Shown here piece by piece: positions 62,181 to 64,000 of a stretch of DNA of 64,000 nucleotides; within the stretch, counting starts at the first letter, position 1, and every line of letters begins with the position of its first letter. Below the pieces are notes generated by a model, which was given only the letters and a program-made list of their open reading frames with translations, did not search any database and was not told the DNA's origin. The stretch lies in contig UQIH01000004.1 of NCBI GenBank assembly GCA_900541145.1, forward strand, positions 1 to 64,000, given 5' to 3'. The translations under genes and the position numbers were made by a program. Origin of the DNA: an uncultured Collinsella sp. GTDB taxonomy: Bacteria; Actinomycetota; Coriobacteriia; Coriobacteriales; Coriobacteriaceae.

Positions 62181-62858
62181 TCACTCAAAATCTTCTTGGC
62201 CCAAATCGGCATATAGCCTGCGTTTGCGAATGTAGCCGAGCACGGACTCGCTCGTAAGATAGCGCACGCTCATACCGCGAGCAACTCGCTTACGAATGTT
62301 CGTCGAGCTGATCGCCAGCGCCGGAATCTGAATATAGCGCACGTCGAACGGCAGCCCCGACTCTTTGATTCGGGCACGCGCCGTATCGATATCAAAGCCC
62401 GGTCGTGTCGCCGCAATAAAGGTAGCAAGCTCAGCGATTCGTTCGGCATCATGCCAGGTAACAATATCGATAATCGCGTCGGCACCCGTAATAAAGTAGA
62501 GCTTTACCTGCGGCGGGTAAAAGTCGCGAAGGGCATGAAGCGTATCGGCCGTATAGGTTACACCCGGACGGTCAATCTCGAACCGACTCGCCAAAAAGGC
62601 CGGGTTCGCAGCGGTGGCGAGGACCGTCATGGCATAACGGTCCTCGGCAGGCGTCACCGGCTTGTCAAGCTTAAAGGCAGGCGTGCCCGCCGGCATAAAG
62701 AGCACGGCATCCAAGTCGAGGGACTCACGCGCCTGCTCAGCGGTCACCAGGTGCCCGTAATGGATGGGATCAAAGGTGCCACCCATAATGCCGAGCCTAA
62801 ACTCCTGCCCGTCCTCTAGAGGAAGCTCGGGCAGACCGATTCCACCGCGCAGCGACAT
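62181..62858 (-). CDS. nadD: Nicotinate-nucleotide adenylyltransferase
   Basis: Makes deamido-NAD from nicotinate mononucleotide and ATP. The 225 residues have the nucleotidyltransferase motifs GIMGGTFDPIHYGHL and ISSTNIRKRVARG. About 20 residues precede the first motif, more than usual. The ATG at 62858 is 3 bp after the obgE stop. Confidence 0.95.
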   Translation of the reverse strand: MSLRGGIGLPELPLEDGQEFRLGIMGGTFDPIHYGHLVTAEQARESLDLDAVLFMPAGTPAFKLDKPVTPAEDRYAMTVLATAANPAFLASRFEIDRPGVTYTADTLHALRDFYPPQVKLYFITGADAIIDIVTWHDAERIAELATFIAATRPGFDIDTARARIKESGLPFDVRYIQIPALAISSTNIRKRVARGMSVRYLTSESVLGYIRKRRLYADLGQEDFE

Positions 62859-62861
62859 GGC

Positions 62862-64000
62862 TTACTCGCCCTCCGAGGTCTCGGCATCGTCCTCGGCATC
62901 CGCCGCATCGACAACCTCGACGCCCTCATCCGCAGCATCGGCCACGTCAATGGCTTCAACGGCAACGTCCTTGCCAGCATCCTCGAGCTCTTCGTACTCC
63001 GAGAAGTCCTCAGCGCCCTCAAAGTCAAAGGCGCGCTGGCAAATGCGGACCTCGTCGCCCGCACGGCAACCGGCCTTCTCGAGCGCGTCGTCAACACCCA
63101 TACGCGCAAACTTATGCTGCAGGTAAATGACGGCTTCCTCGTTTTCCCAGTCGGTCTGGATGACCATGCGCTCGATGACACGACCGACCACGCGGAAGGC
63201 ACCGGGCTCTTCCTGGACAATGCGGAAACGCTTCTCACGCTGCAGGCGACGGCGCTCCCACTCCTCGTCGCGCAGATCGACCGGCTCATCGGAGACCGCC
63301 AGCTCGGCGCGAAGCTTAGCCACCTGCTCGCCCACGGCAAGCATCAGCGTGTTGAGGCCGGCGCCCGTAACAGCAGACACGGCAAAGAACATATGGCCAT
63401 CGTCGAGCGCCGCACGCTTAAGGTCGGCAATCTTGTCGGCCGTGCCCGGCGCATCGCACTTGTTGGCAACGACGATCTGCGGACGCTCCGAGAGCTCGGC
63501 GCCATACTGCTCGAGCTCGCGGTTGATGATGTGGTAATCCTCGACCGGATCGCGATCCTCAAAACCACCCGTCATGTCGACGACATGCATGATCAGAGCC
63601 GTACGCTCAATGTGGCGCAGGAACTGATGACCCAGGCCCTTGCCCTCGCTCGCGCCTTCGATAAGACCGGGGACGTCGGCAACGACGTAAGAATATTCGC
63701 CGGCACGCACCATGCCCAGGTTCGGCACGAGCGTGGTAAACGGGTAGTCGGCGATCTTGGGGCGGGCGGCACTCATGCGCGCGATGAGAGATGACTTACC
63801 CACCGAGGGGAAGCCCACGAGCGCGGCATCGGCCATGAGCTTCATCTCGAGCTCAATCCAGTGCTCCTCAGCCGGCTCGCCCAGCTGGGCGAACGCGGGC
63901 GCGCGGCGCACCGACGTCACAAAGTGCGTATTGCCGAGACCACCGGCGCCACCAGGGGCCACGACAACGCGCTCGCCATCATGCACCAGATCGGCAATCT
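62862..64000 (-). CDS. obgE: GTPase ObgE/CgtA, partial (N-terminus beyond window)
   Basis: Essential GTPase of 50S assembly and stress control. The window holds roughly the last 378 residues: the end of the glycine-rich Obg fold (APGGAGGLGNTHF), the G domain (VGFPSVGKSSLI, DVPGLIEGASEGKGLG, NKCDAPG) and the OCT domain (FRIVQEEPGAFRVVGRVIERM), then an acidic tail. The frame is open to the window edge (IADLVHDGERV), so the true start and about the first 110-120 residues lie outside. The first internal ATG at 63986 is not the start. Confidence 0.96.
   Translation of the reverse strand, partial: IADLVHDGERVVVAPGGAGGLGNTHFVTSVRRAPAFAQLGEPAEEHWIELEMKLMADAALVGFPSVGKSSLIARMSAARPKIADYPFTTLVPNLGMVRAGEYSYVVADVPGLIEGASEGKGLGHQFLRHIERTALIMHVVDMTGGFEDRDPVEDYHIINRELEQYGAELSERPQIVVANKCDAPGTADKIADLKRAALDDGHMFFAVSAVTGAGLNTLMLAVGEQVAKLRAELAVSDEPVDLRDEEWERRRLQREKRFRIVQEEPGAFRVVGRVIERMVIQTDWENEEAVIYLQHKFARMGVDDALEKAGCRAGDEVRICQRAFDFEGAEDFSEYEELEDAGKDVAVEAIDVADAADEGVEVVDAADAEDDAETSEGE

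Overview
The window reads as a chromosomal, mostly housekeeping stretch of a high-GC anaerobic actinobacterium, most likely a Coriobacteriia member close to Collinsella. The pointers are the GC-rich codon use, an actinobacterial integration host factor (MihF) beside gmk and rpoZ, PPDK with its regulatory protein, a fused AdhE, and frequent GTG/TTG starts. No phage, plasmid, CRISPR, rRNA or tRNA genes were seen. Almost everything is on the minus strand; only rpmB, adhE, a small kinase gene and dinB are on the plus strand.

Layout, described in plus coordinates (minus-strand operons run from high to low). 1-2.8 kb: pnp and rpsO, each with its own terminator. 3-14.5 kb: lepA, dusB, hemW, a membrane-anchored J-protein, dnaJ, mtaB, phoH, ybeY, dgkA, era, recO. 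14.5-19 kb: the competence operon comEA-comEC, then holA and rpsT. 19-21.7 kb: mihF-gmk-rpoZ-thiI. 21.8-27.3 kb: a complete pyrR-B-C-K-D-F pyrimidine operon behind a structured leader. 27.4-29.1 kb: rpmB, then a REP-associated transposase element (RAYT) with 50-bp inverted ends. 29.1-32.7 kb: adhE and a phosphotransferase-fold kinase. 32.8-43.1 kb: rpsB-tsf, then pyrH-frr-uppS-cdsA-dxr-M50 protease-ispG-proS (translation plus MEP/undecaprenyl lipid synthesis). 43.2-49.8 kb: yraN-comM-dprA-trmFO-xerC, rnhB, rplS. 50-57 kb: glyQ-glyS-ppsR and ppdK. 57-64 kb: rpsP-khpA-rimM-trmD-lepB, divergent dinB, and obgE-nadD-yqeK-rsfS running off the end.

Two operons here belong to DNA uptake: comEA-comEC (uptake channel) and yraN-comM-dprA (processing of incoming single strands). 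An identical 18-bp sequence, an 11-bp-period direct repeat of TTTGGT, lies 78 and 73 bp upstream of their first start codons in the same orientation. This is the strongest candidate in the window for an undescribed regulatory system. Other notable points: xerC has no standard start codon that would give a full N-terminal domain, and an AUA overlaps the trmFO stop; a DnaJ-like protein ends in membrane segments; the site-2 protease carries a winged-helix-like insertion; the ppdK promoter region holds paired 15-bp operator-like repeats; and several promoters share an extended -10 (TGC-TATNNT).

All calls come from reading the sequence. No database search, folding program or expression data was available, so promoters, operators and leader structures are predictions.
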